From the NCBI RefSeq assembly GCF_036075115.1, contig NZ_CP107958.1, positions 310,001 through 374,000 of the forward strand: a DNA stretch of 64,000 nucleotides, written 5' to 3'. A program made the position numbers and the translations under genes. Below the pieces are notes generated by a model. That model was not told where the DNA came from. It did not search any database and saw only the letters and a list, made by a program, of their open reading frames with translations. The stretch's first letter is position 1. Each line of letters begins with the position of its first letter. The DNA is from Streptomyces sp. NBC_00377. GTDB lineage: Bacteria; Actinomycetota; Actinomycetes; Streptomycetales; Streptomycetaceae. Of this stretch, positions 1 through 7,972 are shown in pieces.

Positions 1-166
1 GCAGGGCCTCACGGACGGTGGAGCGCCCCACGCCAAGTGACTTGGCGAGGGCGGTCTCGCCGGGGAGCTTCGTCCCCACATCCCACTCGCCGCTGGTGAT
101 CTGCTCGCGCAGGTGTTCCGTGGCCTGCTCGACCAAGGGGGATGGCCGCAAGGCGCCTAGCGACAT
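1..166 (-). CDS. GntR-family transcriptional regulator, N-terminus only
   Basis: Read on the minus strand from an ATG at 166, the translation begins MSLGALRPSPLVEQATEHLR and continues through a winged-helix domain with the usual GntR signature 'G..LP.E..LA..LGVGRSTVREAL'. The gene runs off the left edge, so the effector-binding domain that would separate FadR, HutC and other subfamilies is missing. The 'STVREAL' end of the recognition helix suggests the FadR side. It diverges from the leuA leader, and their promoters share about 65 bases. Whether it controls leuA is unknown; leuA has its own attenuator-like leader. Confidence 0.85.
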   Translation of the reverse strand, partial: MSLGALRPSPLVEQATEHLREQITSGEWDVGTKLPGETALAKSLGVGRSTVREAL

Positions 167-232
167 GTGAGGTTCACCTTCCCGTACCTCTCGGGTTGTC
201 TGAGGAGCTGAGTTGTCGTTACTGTACCTCGC

Positions 233-280
233 ATGCTGCTGCACGAGCTCCTTCTCCTCGGCTGCCGCTGCGGGGCCTGA
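233..280 (+). CDS. leuL: leuA leader peptide (leucine-rich attenuation peptide)
   Basis: A 15-codon frame encodes [15 protein letters not shown] and stops at TGA 278-280. Six of the 15 residues are leucine, in two runs, with CTG, CTC and one CTT codon. It lies 77 bases before the leuA start and just ahead of a hairpin, the arrangement expected of ribosome-mediated attenuation, in which stalling at leucine codons senses charged tRNA-Leu. No Shine-Dalgarno sits at a normal distance. A possible promoter (TTGTCT 196-201, TACTGT 220-225) would place the transcript start almost on the ATG, so the peptide may be translated from a leaderless mRNA. The peptide and its position are seen; the mechanism is inferred from known amino-acid biosynthetic leaders. 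Confidence 0.72.
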   Translation: MLLHELLLLGCRCGA

Positions 281-283
281 CAC

Positions 284-322
284 GACCGGCACCCCGCAGC
301 GGGGTATCGGGCTGCGCCGGTC
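284..322 (+). promoter_or_regulatory. Attenuator-type hairpin between leader peptide and leuA
   Basis: GACCGGC (284-290) pairs perfectly with GCCGGTC (316-322), and inside it ACCCC (291-295) pairs with GGGGT (301-305). The stem starts four bases after the leader peptide stop. No U-run follows, so it could be one conformer of a switch or an arrest that acts with Rho or coupled translation. Its position relative to the leucine codons is what supports a regulatory role. Confidence 0.55.
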
Positions 323-356
323 ACACGATGGCCGACTGAAAGAAGTTCAGTACACC

Positions 357-2156
357 ATGGCAGCTCCCTCTCAGAGCGCGGCGTTTCCCACCCTGCGCAC
401 TCCGGCCGGTGACGTCCCGGCGGACGCGCCGCGCTGGAACCCCCAGCGTCCGAGCGCGATGCCGCACCACCGTTACCAGCCCGCTCACCAGCGGGTCGCC
501 CTGCCCCTGACAGACCGCACCTGGCCCTCCCGCCGGATCGAGCGGGCCCCGTTGTGGGTGCCGGTCGATCTGCGCGACGGCAACCAGGCACTGGCCGAGC
601 CGATGGACACCGAACGCAAGCGCCGGATGTTCGACCTCCTGGTCATGATGGGCTTCAAGGAGATCGAGGTCGGCTACCCGTCCGCCAGCCAGACCGACTT
701 CGACTTCGTCCGGCACCTGGCCGACAGCGGCACCGTCCCCGACGACGTGACCATCTCCGTGTTCACCGCGGCCCGCGAAGACCTGATCGACCGGACCATC
801 GCCTCCGTCGAAGGCCTCCCCCGCACCCTCGTACACCTCTACACCGCGACCGCGCCCACCTGGCGGAACGTGGTCCTGTCCCGCTCCCGTGACGAGGTCC
901 ACCGGCTGATCCTGGACGCCGCCGGCCACCTTCTGCGCAGGGCCGAACAGCGGCCGGGCGCCGACATCCGGTTCGAGTTCTCCCCGGAGGTCTTCAACCT
1001 CACGGAGCCGGACTTCGTCCTGGAGGTCTGCAACAGCGTGACCGAGCTGTGGGAGGCGAGCCCCGACCGGCCGGTGATCCACAATCTGCCCGCGACCGTG
1101 GAGATCGCCACACCCAACGTGTACGCGGACCAGATCGAGTACATGGACCGCCACCTGGCCCGCCGCGACTCGGTGATCCTCTCCGTCCACCCGCACAACG
1201 ACCGCGGCACCGGTGTGGCCTGCGCCGAACTCGCCGTCATGGCGGGGGCGCAGCGCGTCGAGGGCTGCCTCTTCGGCAACGGCGAGCGCACCGGGAACGT
1301 CGACCTGGTGACCCTGGCCCTCAATCTGTACGCGCAAGGTGTGAACCCGATGGTCGACTTCTCCGACATCGACGCCGTGCGCGAGGTGGTGGAGCACTGC
1401 AACCGGCTGCCGGTCCACCCCCGCCACCCCTACGGCGGCGACCTCGTGCACACCGCCTTCTCCGGCACCCACCAGGACGCCATCGCCAAAGGCATGGCCC
1501 ATCACGCCAAGCAGGCCGCCGAGCAGGGCTTCGCCGCCGAAGAGGCGCCGTGGGCGGTGCCGTACCTGCCCATCGACCCGGGCGACATCGGCCGTACCTA
1601 CGAGGAGGTCATCCGCATCAACTCCCAGTCCGGCAAGGGAGGCATCGCCCACCTCCTGCACACCCACCACGGGCTGGACCTGCCCCAGTCGATGCGCCCG
1701 GACTTCTCCCGCACGGTGCAGCACGTCACCGACTCCACCGGCCAGGAGCTGAGCCACAAGGAGCTGTGGGAACTCTTCCGCACCACCTACATCTCCCCGG
1801 CTCTGGACGGCCCCATCGCCCTGGCCTCCTGGAACGCCACAGAACCCGCCACCGGGGAGCACCAGTTCACCTGCACCCTGCGCACCGGCGGGCAGGAGCA
1901 CTCCTGCCACGGCATCGGCAACGGACCGCTGTCCGCCCTCGCCGACGCCCTGCGCACCGTGGGCATCGCCATCGACATCCTCGGCTACACCGAGCACTCC
2001 ACCAGCACCGGGCCGGGGAGCCCCGCCGTGGCCTACGCCGAATGCCGGGTGAACGGCGTGACCTGCTGGGGCGCGGGGTGGGACACCTCCGTCCTGACCG
2101 CGTCGGTCCACGCCGTCATGGCCGCCGTCAACCGCTGCGAACAGGCGTCCTCGTGA
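357..2156 (+). CDS. leuA: 2-isopropylmalate synthase
   Basis: This enzyme condenses acetyl-CoA with 2-oxoisovalerate, the first committed step of leucine synthesis in the cytoplasm. The 599-residue product matches the long actinobacterial LeuA type. It has the TIM-barrel catalytic motif DLRDGNQAL at 71-79, the metal-binding HPHND at about 278-282, the 'GNGERTGN' loop near 305, and a C-terminal LeuA regulatory domain over roughly the last 130 residues, where leucine feedback acts in the family. An in-frame extension upstream to 213 exists, but it would overlap the leader peptide and hairpin, so ATG 357 is preferred. The stop overlaps the GTG of the next gene. I cannot tell from the window whether this is the only leuA or a second copy linked to the biosynthetic genes downstream. 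Confidence 0.93.
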   Translation: MAAPSQSAAFPTLRTPAGDVPADAPRWNPQRPSAMPHHRYQPAHQRVALPLTDRTWPSRRIERAPLWVPVDLRDGNQALAEPMDTERKRRMFDLLVMMGFKEIEVGYPSASQTDFDFVRHLADSGTVPDDVTISVFTAAREDLIDRTIASVEGLPRTLVHLYTATAPTWRNVVLSRSRDEVHRLILDAAGHLLRRAEQRPGADIRFEFSPEVFNLTEPDFVLEVCNSVTELWEASPDRPVIHNLPATVEIATPNVYADQIEYMDRHLARRDSVILSVHPHNDRGTGVACAELAVMAGAQRVEGCLFGNGERTGNVDLVTLALNLYAQGVNPMVDFSDIDAVREVVEHCNRLPVHPRHPYGGDLVHTAFSGTHQDAIAKGMAHHAKQAAEQGFAAEEAPWAVPYLPIDPGDIGRTYEEVIRINSQSGKGGIAHLLHTHHGLDLPQSMRPDFSRTVQHVTDSTGQELSHKELWELFRTTYISPALDGPIALASWNATEPATGEHQFTCTLRTGGQEHSCHGIGNGPLSALADALRTVGIAIDILGYTEHSTSTGPGSPAVAYAECRVNGVTCWGAGWDTSVLTASVHAVMAAVNRCEQASS

Positions 2157-2962
2157 GCACGGAACCGGTACTGCACGCGCAGGACGTGGAGGTCGTCCGC
2201 GACGGCAGCGCGATCCTCAGTGATGTGTCGCTGACCGTACGGGCCGGCGAGCACTGGGCGCTGCTCGGCCCCAACGGCGCGGGCAAGACCACCCTGCTCG
2301 CTCTCCTCGGGGCGCTCACCCACCCCACTCGCGGCACCGTCCAGGTACTGGGACACCAACTGGGGCGGGTCGACATGCGCCAACTGCGGTCCTCCGTCGG
2401 CCATGTCAATCCGCGGCACGACCTGCGCTCGGCCCTCAAGGTCCACGACGTGGTGCTGACCGGCGTCACCAACTCTCTCGAACGCATCCCCCGATGGGTT
2501 CCGGCCCCGGAGCAGATCGCCCTGGCCGACCGCCTCATCGAGCTGCTCGGACTCGGCGACCGCCGCGAGGCACGGTGGCCGACCCTGTCCCAGGGCGAGC
2601 GGGGCCGTACGCTGATCGCCCGGGCGCTGATGCCCGATCCGCGGCTGCTGCTGCTCGACGAACCCGCGACCGGTCTGGACGTCGCCGGCCGCGAGCAGCT
2701 CATCGAGCGGCTCGACACGTTGCAGCACACGTGTCCGGATCTCGCCTCGGTCCTGGTCACCCATCATCTGGAAGAGCTTCCTCCTGGGACGACCCATGTA
2801 CTGCTGCTGCGCGACGGGCGCTGTCTGGCCTCCGGGCCCGTCGAGGAGGTCCTCACCAGCGACCAGGTCAGTAAGTGCTTCGACCATCCCGTCCGGCTCA
2901 CCCGCACCGATGGACGCTGGAGCGTGACGGCCCGCCGCGGGCCCCGGCCGCACGTCGGCTGA
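2153..2962 (+). CDS. ABC transporter ATP-binding protein
   Basis: This is a 269-residue nucleotide-binding subunit. Walker A is GPNGAGKT (about 41-48), the ABC signature is LSQGERGR, and Walker B with its catalytic Glu is [12 protein letters not shown], followed by the H-loop 'VTHHLEEL'. The GTG start overlaps the leuA stop by two codons' worth of bases, so the two are translationally coupled. No membrane permease lies next to it, which is unusual for a transporter ATPase. Stand-alone ATPases of this shape (the ModF/YbbL-like group) can serve distant permeases or non-transport roles. A bidirectional hairpin follows directly. The substrate is unknown. Confidence 0.88.
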   Translation: MSTEPVLHAQDVEVVRDGSAILSDVSLTVRAGEHWALLGPNGAGKTTLLALLGALTHPTRGTVQVLGHQLGRVDMRQLRSSVGHVNPRHDLRSALKVHDVVLTGVTNSLERIPRWVPAPEQIALADRLIELLGLGDRREARWPTLSQGERGRTLIARALMPDPRLLLLDEPATGLDVAGREQLIERLDTLQHTCPDLASVLVTHHLEELPPGTTHVLLLRDGRCLASGPVEEVLTSDQVSKCFDHPVRLTRTDGRWSVTARRGPRPHVG

Positions 2963-2970
2963 GGCCGCCG

Positions 2971-3010
2971 GGCACGGTGGTGCGCGCCCACCGGCGCGCA
3001 CCACTGTGCC
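2971..3010. terminator. Bidirectional terminator between convergent genes
   Basis: A 16-base stem (2971-2986 with 2995-3010, one G-U pair, 8-base loop) sits between the ABC ATPase stop and the stop of the opposing ligase gene. There is no clear U-run, as is common in streptomycetes. The placement between converging 3' ends supports termination in both directions. Confidence 0.75.
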
Positions 3011-3017
3011 CCCTGCC

Positions 3018-3875
3018 TCAGGCCAGCGACTTCCCGGCCTTCTCCACGGCGTCCTGAGCCAGCTCCCAGTCTCCGCCGAAGTGGTCGGCCAGCGCGTGCA
3101 GCCAGCGCTCGACGCCGAAGCCGACACAGCTGGTGGACGCCGGTTCGCCGGTCGGCAGCGAGATGGCGCACCGCTCACCGAAGAAGAGGAAGTGGGTGTT
3201 GACCGACGCGAGTGCCAGGCCTTTGTAGACGTACTCGTACTTGACGGGAAGCAGCTGCTGGAACGTGGCACGTTCGCTGGACTGGTCGAAGAAGGGGTCG
3301 GAGGCCGCGCGGCGTTCCAGCGGCAGGCCGACCTCGCCTGCCAAGGCGTCCAGGAAGCGCGCCGAATGATCGAGGTGGTCCGTGACCTGGTCCGGGCTTC
3401 CCAGCGCCACAACCTCACGCATCCGGAACGCCTTGAGCCGGCGGAGTCCGTCGAAGCGGTCCTCGTTGCGGAAGCACTGCGCGACCACGGTCACCAGCTC
3501 CCCGTCCGGGGACACCTGCCGGTCGCGGTGGTGGAGGTACACGCCGTAGCAGGCGCTGGATGGGAGGGCGAGGCCCGCCCCGCGCAGCGCCTCGGGACCG
3601 AACTCCCCGAAGGAGGCCTGCTGTTCGATCTGTCCGGTCCCGGCCGCGGCAACGTTCAGGGGCGAGGAGACGAGGGCGAGCTGAGGGAAGTTCCGGTAGA
3701 CGTCGAGCGCGGCGAGGTCGGCGACCGGCAGCAGCGCAGGCACGGTCAGCGCGACGGCGCCCGATGCCCTGGCCCACCTGGTGCAGAGGTCGTCCAGCGT
3801 CTCGGCGAGTCGGGTCGGCTCCTCCTCCAGCGCGACGAGTCCTTCCGACACCCGGACAGCGGTCTGTGCGCTCAT
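3018..3875 (-). CDS. Amino acid--[acyl-carrier-protein] ligase (truncated class II aaRS homologue)
   Basis: The 285-residue protein resembles the catalytic core of atypical seryl-tRNA synthetases but lacks the N-terminal tRNA-binding coiled coil. That is the hallmark of the amino acid:carrier protein ligases first characterised from Bradyrhizobium, which adenylate an amino acid (Gly or Ala in the known cases) and load it on a phosphopantetheine arm. Class II motif 2 is visible as 'CFRNEDRF...FRMREVVALG'. The zinc-ligand cysteines occur in 'SSACYGVY', 'AQCFRNED' and 'TSCVGFG'. The start at 3875 (MSAQTAVRVSEG) has a GGAG site 7 bases upstream. The nearest carrier protein is encoded 5 kb away at 9133-9369 and is the obvious partner, though this is inference. 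It diverges from the MFS gene. Confidence 0.82.
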   Translation of the reverse strand: MSAQTAVRVSEGLVALEEEPTRLAETLDDLCTRWARASGAVALTVPALLPVADLAALDVYRNFPQLALVSSPLNVAAAGTGQIEQQASFGEFGPEALRGAGLALPSSACYGVYLHHRDRQVSPDGELVTVVAQCFRNEDRFDGLRRLKAFRMREVVALGSPDQVTDHLDHSARFLDALAGEVGLPLERRAASDPFFDQSSERATFQQLLPVKYEYVYKGLALASVNTHFLFFGERCAISLPTGEPASTSCVGFGVERWLHALADHFGGDWELAQDAVEKAGKSLA

Positions 3876-3982
3876 CTGAAGCTCCTTCGTGTGTGAATGC
3901 CTCAGCCGGCAGGGCGAACGCCGAGGCCAACACCTTTGACGGGGAGGGGTTTTCGCGCCTCGCGGCACTCGGTAAGGTAACA

Positions 3983-3999
3983 CCTCAGAGGACCTGAGG
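3983..3999. promoter_or_regulatory. Inverted repeat in the ligase/MFS divergent promoter
   Basis: CCTCAG (3983-3988) and CTGAGG (3994-3999) form an inverted repeat with a 5-base spacer, followed by further copies of the CCTGAG core up to about 4012. The spacing and position between divergent starts at 3875 and 4036 suit a repressor operator that could coordinate both sides of the cluster. Confidence 0.4.
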
Positions 4000-4035
4000 A
4001 CCTGAGAACCTGCTGATTCCAGATCTTTACTCCCC

Positions 4036-5289
4036 ATGGCGAACAGGACAGGCTTTTCGATGAAAAAAGGGCAACTCGGCTTCCTGGCCGGCACGCATGC
4101 GGTCAACGACCTGTACCAGGGTGCGATCCCTGCGATGCTGCCGTTCCTGATGTCCGAGCGTCACTACAGCTATGCCGCGGTCTCCGGCCTGGCGTTCGCG
4201 GCGAGCGGCGTCTCCAGCCTGTTCCAGCCGCTGTTCGGCGTTCTCTCCGACCGCAGGCCACAGACCTGGCTCGTGCCGGCCGGGTTCGTCACGGCCGCCC
4301 TGGGCGTGGTCGCGGCCGGACTGTCGGGCAACTACGCGCTCACCTGGCTGTGTGTCGCGGTGGCCGGGATCGGTATCGCGGCCTATCACCCGCCGGCGAC
4401 CAGCCAGGCCCGTGCCGCCGGCGGCTCCTCACAGAAGGCGATGAGCGTCTTCTCCGTCGGGGGGACGGTCGGCGGCGCCGTCGCGCCGACGCTGGTCACC
4501 CTGGTGATCGGGTCGGCGGGATTCGAGGTGAGCTACCTGCTGGCCGTCCCAGCCGCGATCATGGCGATCCTATGGGTGCTCAAGGCGCCATGGATGCGCT
4601 GGCGGGGCCATACGGAGGCGGCTCCGCTGGTGACTGCCGCATCGGCGACGAAGTCCGGGGCCGGCACGGCACAGGCCGACGACTGGCGCGCCTTCGGCCA
4701 ACTGGTGGTCGTCATCATCGGCTGGTCCATCCCCTTCGTCACCGTCACCTCCCTGGTGTCCCTGCACGCGCAGCGCGATCTGGGGCAATCCGCGGCGGCA
4801 GGCGCCGCCGCGCTGACCGTCTACACCGCGGCAGGCGCCGTCGGCACCCTGCTGGGCGGCCTGGTCGGCGACCGGTACGGCCGGATGACCTCGCTGCGCT
4901 TCGGGTACCTGATGGCACTTCCGGCCCTGCTCGGCATCGCGTGGGCCCCGACGTTCCCGGTCCTGGTCGCCAGTGCCGCGCTGTTCGGCACCGCCATGTT
5001 CCTGCCCTTCGCCGCCCAGGTGACGCTGGCGCAGGACTACCTGCCCCAGCGGCCCGGCACGGCCAGCGGGCTGACGCTGGGGCTGGCCATGGCGGCGGGC
5101 GGCCTGTGTTCCCCCGCGTTCGGCTGGTTGGCCGATTCCAGTGGTCTGCGCGCGACCTTCTATGCACTGCTCCTCGTCTTCGCCGTCCCTGTCGCACTGG
5201 CGTTGCGCCTTCCCGACCGCGTCCCGGCCCGGCCCGATGCGCCGTCCCCGGAGTCCCTCGAGGCGACGAAGACCGGCAGCGCGCAATAG
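4036..5289 (+). CDS. MFS efflux transporter, fosmidomycin-resistance (Fsr)-like
   Basis: This is a 417-residue membrane protein with about twelve hydrophobic segments. Its N-terminus, 'HAVNDLYQGAIPAMLPFL', is characteristic of the Fsr-type major facilitator family, which exports small toxic compounds by proton antiport. The 'GVLSDRRP' loop between TM2 and TM3 and 'GLVGDRYGR' in the second half are the family's conserved cytoplasmic loops. ATG 4036 has no good ribosome site. ATG 4060 (MKKGQLGF) follows an AGG at 8 bases and may be the true start. It is the only exporter in the candidate cluster, so it may export the product or give self-resistance (inference). Confidence 0.85.
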   Translation: MANRTGFSMKKGQLGFLAGTHAVNDLYQGAIPAMLPFLMSERHYSYAAVSGLAFAASGVSSLFQPLFGVLSDRRPQTWLVPAGFVTAALGVVAAGLSGNYALTWLCVAVAGIGIAAYHPPATSQARAAGGSSQKAMSVFSVGGTVGGAVAPTLVTLVIGSAGFEVSYLLAVPAAIMAILWVLKAPWMRWRGHTEAAPLVTAASATKSGAGTAQADDWRAFGQLVVVIIGWSIPFVTVTSLVSLHAQRDLGQSAAAGAAALTVYTAAGAVGTLLGGLVGDRYGRMTSLRFGYLMALPALLGIAWAPTFPVLVASAALFGTAMFLPFAAQVTLAQDYLPQRPGTASGLTLGLAMAAGGLCSPAFGWLADSSGLRATFYALLLVFAVPVALALRLPDRVPARPDAPSPESLEATKTGSAQ

Positions 5290-5485
5290 ACATCTCAGCC
5301 ACTTTGCAACAGGGAATATCCTGTGTCTCCTCGGTCGGCTATCCGTAATGTGAGATGCCCATTGAAAGTAACTTCGCGGTTACGTACCGTCTGGCCTGGG
5401 TCGTAAAGCGTTCCACCAAAGCAACGAGCCCCTGGACCCAAAGGTCCTCAGCCGTGCTCCATGTGCGTCAACTAGGAGAAATCCG

Positions 5486-5854
5486 ATGAAGATAAACTGG
5501 GACGACCACGAGGAACTCAAGGCCGAAGGGATCGCGCTGTCGCGTCGCTTCGCGTTCGGCCAGGAAATGTCCTGCCTCAAAGTGGTGGCAGATCAGTCCG
5601 GAGACCTGAACCTGCCTCCGCACTGGCACGAGAACGAGCAGTGGGTCGTGGTCACCGAGGGGTCCATCCGCTTCGTCTGCGAGGGCACCGAGTACGAACT
5701 CAACGCTGGCGACGTGGCCTACATCCCCTCGCGTCAGCGCCACACGGCCACCTTCGTCGGAAAGGAAGGGGCCGTTCTCATGGAGTTCTCCGCTCCCCCG
5801 CGGCTCGACCTCGCCCCCGGCTCGATCCTCCCGTCCTCGATGAAATTCGACTGA
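5486..5854 (+). CDS. Small cupin-domain protein
   Basis: This is a 122-residue single-domain cupin. The first metal-binding motif reads HWHENEQW (H47, H49, E53), followed by the glycine-rich 'LNAGDVAYIP' and the second motif histidine in 'RQRHTATF'. A strong AGGAG site precedes ATG 5486. Family members act as metal-dependent oxygenases, isomerases or sugar/ligand binders, so the reaction cannot be assigned. The 196 bases upstream are lower in GC and include GTAAC/GTTAC arms (5368-5383), so a promoter probably lies there and opens the operon running through the adenylation, P450 and carrier-protein genes. Confidence 0.8.
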   Translation: MKINWDDHEELKAEGIALSRRFAFGQEMSCLKVVADQSGDLNLPPHWHENEQWVVVTEGSIRFVCEGTEYELNAGDVAYIPSRQRHTATFVGKEGAVLMEFSAPPRLDLAPGSILPSSMKFD

Positions 5855-5909
5855 CGCCCGTCGAAAGACTCGCCGCTTGTCAGCGACCGCGCCGTTGGGG
5901 GGATCAATC

Positions 5910-7445
5910 GTGCGTAGCACCATGTACGACAGGGAAGATTCCGAGTCAACCATTCATGAGGCATTCGAGCGGATCGCCCGGGAATTCCCGGACCGCAATG
6001 CCATCGTCACCGCCCGGAAGGCGGTGACCTATGCGGAGCTGGCGGACAGGTCCCGTCGGATCGCTCACCGTCTGATCGGGCACGGCGTGCGGCCCGGCAG
6101 CATCGTCCCCGTCGTGGCCCGCAGGTCACCGGACCTGGCCGCAGTCCTTCTCGGCGTCCTCATGGCCGGCGGCGCCTACGGCGTCCTGGACGTGCGGTGG
6201 CCGGTCCCCCGCATCGCCGAACTGCTGGGCACCATGCGCTCCCCCGTCGTCCTGGCGGATGCCGCGGGTTCCACCCGGCTCGACCAGGCGGGGACCGGCC
6301 ACACCACCTTCGACGACCTGCTGCGGACAGAGCCGGCCGCCCAGGCGCCGGCCGGCCTGCCGGACGTCCCGCCGGACGCCTGCGCAACCCTGTTCTGGAC
6401 GTCGGGGAGCACCGGCAGCCCCAAGGGGGTGCTGTCCCCGCACCGAGCCACCACGAGACTGTTCGCTCCGAAGGGCTTCATGGACTTCGGCGAGCACCCG
6501 GTGATGATCCACGCGGCGGCCGTCGCCTGGGACGCCTTCACCCTGGAGTTGTGGGGCACCCTCCTCAGCCGCGGCACCGTGGTCGTGCACGAGGACGACC
6601 TGCTGCTGCCACCGGCGATCCGCTTCTACGTCCACGACCTGGGCGCCACCCATCTCTTCCTCACGCCTTCGCTCTTCGACGTGATCGCGGGCGGCGACAT
6701 CGAGTGCCTTGGCGGTCTGCGGGCCGTGCTGCTGGGCGGGGACAAACCGTCTCCGTCGAACTGCCGGAAACTTCTCGACACACACCCCGGCATCGACCTG
6801 TACAACGGCTACGGGCCCGTCGAGTCCTGTGTCTTCGCCACGGTCCATCGCATCACCGAGGACGACACCGAAGCGGCGACCGGCATCCCGGCCGGCCTTC
6901 CCGTGCCCGGCACGCAGATATACATCGTCCGCGACGGCATCCCCGTCCGGCCGGGCGAGACGGGCGAGGTCGCCATCGGCGGGACGGGACTCGCTCTCGG
7001 CTATCTGAACGCCCCCGCCCAAACCGCCGCCGTGTTCCGGCACGTCACGGTCGGCCGGGAGCGGATTCCGGTCTATCTCACCGGTGACCAGGGCAACCTG
7101 GACGACTCCGGCGTCCTGCATTTCGTCGGCCGCAAGGACGCCCAGATCAAAATCGCCGGTCATCGAATCGAACCGGCGGAGATCGAGTCGGCCGCTCGAA
7201 TCCTGGGCAGTACACGATCGGTCGTCATGCCGATCCCCGATCGCACCGGAACACCCCGCATCATCCTGTTCGCCGAGCAGCCCCACACAGCCATGACCGA
7301 GCAGGAAATGCAGGGATTGCTCAGGGAGAGGCTACCCGCCTACATGGCGCCCTCCATGGTGCATTTCGTCTCCTCGATGCCTCTCCTGGAGAACACGAAA
7401 ATCAACAAGCGGGAACTTTCGGCGCGCTTCGGCTACACCTCGTGA
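5910..7445 (+). CDS. Stand-alone NRPS-type adenylation enzyme
   Basis: This 511-residue protein activates an amino acid as its adenylate for transfer to a carrier protein. Core motif A3 is TSGSTGSPKG (164-173), A5 'NGYGPVES', A7 'YLTGDQGNL' (390 on), A8 'GRKDAQIKIAGHRIEPAEIE', and the catalytic A10 lysine is K500 in 'NTKINKREL'. Aligning by eye to the gramicidin PheA pocket, the lining residues read about D-A-L-F-L-G-G-V-F. The D235 equivalent (in 'AWDAFTLELW') points to an alpha-amino acid, and the rest to a branched aliphatic side chain such as Val, Leu or Ile. GTG 5910 is chosen because GGGGGA stands 6 bases upstream; a TTG at 5877 is possible. There is no attached carrier domain. The stop overlaps the next start. 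Confidence 0.88.
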   Translation: MRSTMYDREDSESTIHEAFERIAREFPDRNAIVTARKAVTYAELADRSRRIAHRLIGHGVRPGSIVPVVARRSPDLAAVLLGVLMAGGAYGVLDVRWPVPRIAELLGTMRSPVVLADAAGSTRLDQAGTGHTTFDDLLRTEPAAQAPAGLPDVPPDACATLFWTSGSTGSPKGVLSPHRATTRLFAPKGFMDFGEHPVMIHAAAVAWDAFTLELWGTLLSRGTVVVHEDDLLLPPAIRFYVHDLGATHLFLTPSLFDVIAGGDIECLGGLRAVLLGGDKPSPSNCRKLLDTHPGIDLYNGYGPVESCVFATVHRITEDDTEAATGIPAGLPVPGTQIYIVRDGIPVRPGETGEVAIGGTGLALGYLNAPAQTAAVFRHVTVGRERIPVYLTGDQGNLDDSGVLHFVGRKDAQIKIAGHRIEPAEIESAARILGSTRSVVMPIPDRTGTPRIILFAEQPHTAMTEQEMQGLLRERLPAYMAPSMVHFVSSMPLLENTKINKRELSARFGYTS

Positions 7446-7972
7446 ACGCCGCACGGATTCCTGCTCCACAAGTGCCAGACCCCGCGCAACAGGCAAGGAC
7501 TCGACACTTGAGTACACAGAACACCACCGAAGAAAGATTCTCCGTCGCCCTAGAATCCATCCAAGGAAAACGCAGAATAGAACGAGTACTGGAGGCGGCG
7601 AATGCTCTCCTCGACCGGTACGCGACCGAGCATGATCCCAAGGAACGTCTCAGGCTCGTCTTCGAGCTCGTCCGGCGAAACTTGACCCCGGAAATATCCA
7701 TCACCTTCTCAGGCTTTTCCCTGGGCACCGGCGGACTCGGCGGGGTCGCCGGATCGGAGGCCGTAGCTCTCGCTCCCTCCGGAGGTATTCACGGCCAGTC
7801 AATTTTCCACTGCAAATTTGAGGCAGCTGATGGCCGGACCGGATCGCTCACCGCGTACTACAGGGAACCCGGACCTCTGGGCCTGACCGACGCCGAATGG
7901 CACGCGGCGATGCGACTGTTGGCCGGCGTCGCCGGCCTGGGCGTCGGGGGGCACGCCACATGCCCTTCGTAG
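7442..7972 (+). CDS. Unknown cluster protein between adenylation and P450 genes
   Basis: This is a 176-residue protein whose GTG overlaps the adenylation gene stop and whose own end overlaps the P450 start, so it is locked into the operon. A hydrophilic N-terminus is followed by a charged helical stretch ('RIERVLEAANALLDRYA', residues about 40-56) and a C-terminal alpha/beta-looking part with 'EISITFSGFSLGTGG' and a hydrophobic Gly-rich end 'LLAGVAGLGVGG'. A TTG at 7508 is an alternative start. I do not recognise the family. The shape vaguely recalls a GAF-like or scaffold domain. Its codons run at a lower GC than its neighbours in the first 250 bases. Confidence 0.72.
   Translation: MNAARIPAPQVPDPAQQARTRHLSTQNTTEERFSVALESIQGKRRIERVLEAANALLDRYATEHDPKERLRLVFELVRRNLTPEISITFSGFSLGTGGLGGVAGSEAVALAPSGGIHGQSIFHCKFEAADGRTGSLTAYYREPGPLGLTDAEWHAAMRLLAGVAGLGVGGHATCPS

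Noticed and set aside
213..356. N-terminal extension of LeuA from 213
   Set aside because: It would overlap the leader peptide and hairpin, and its sequence is unlike LeuA N-termini; ATG 357 fits the family length.
321..2111. Long minus-strand frame opposite leuA
   Set aside because: It is the antisense shadow of a clear leuA; its translation is Gly/Val/Arg-rich without a family match.
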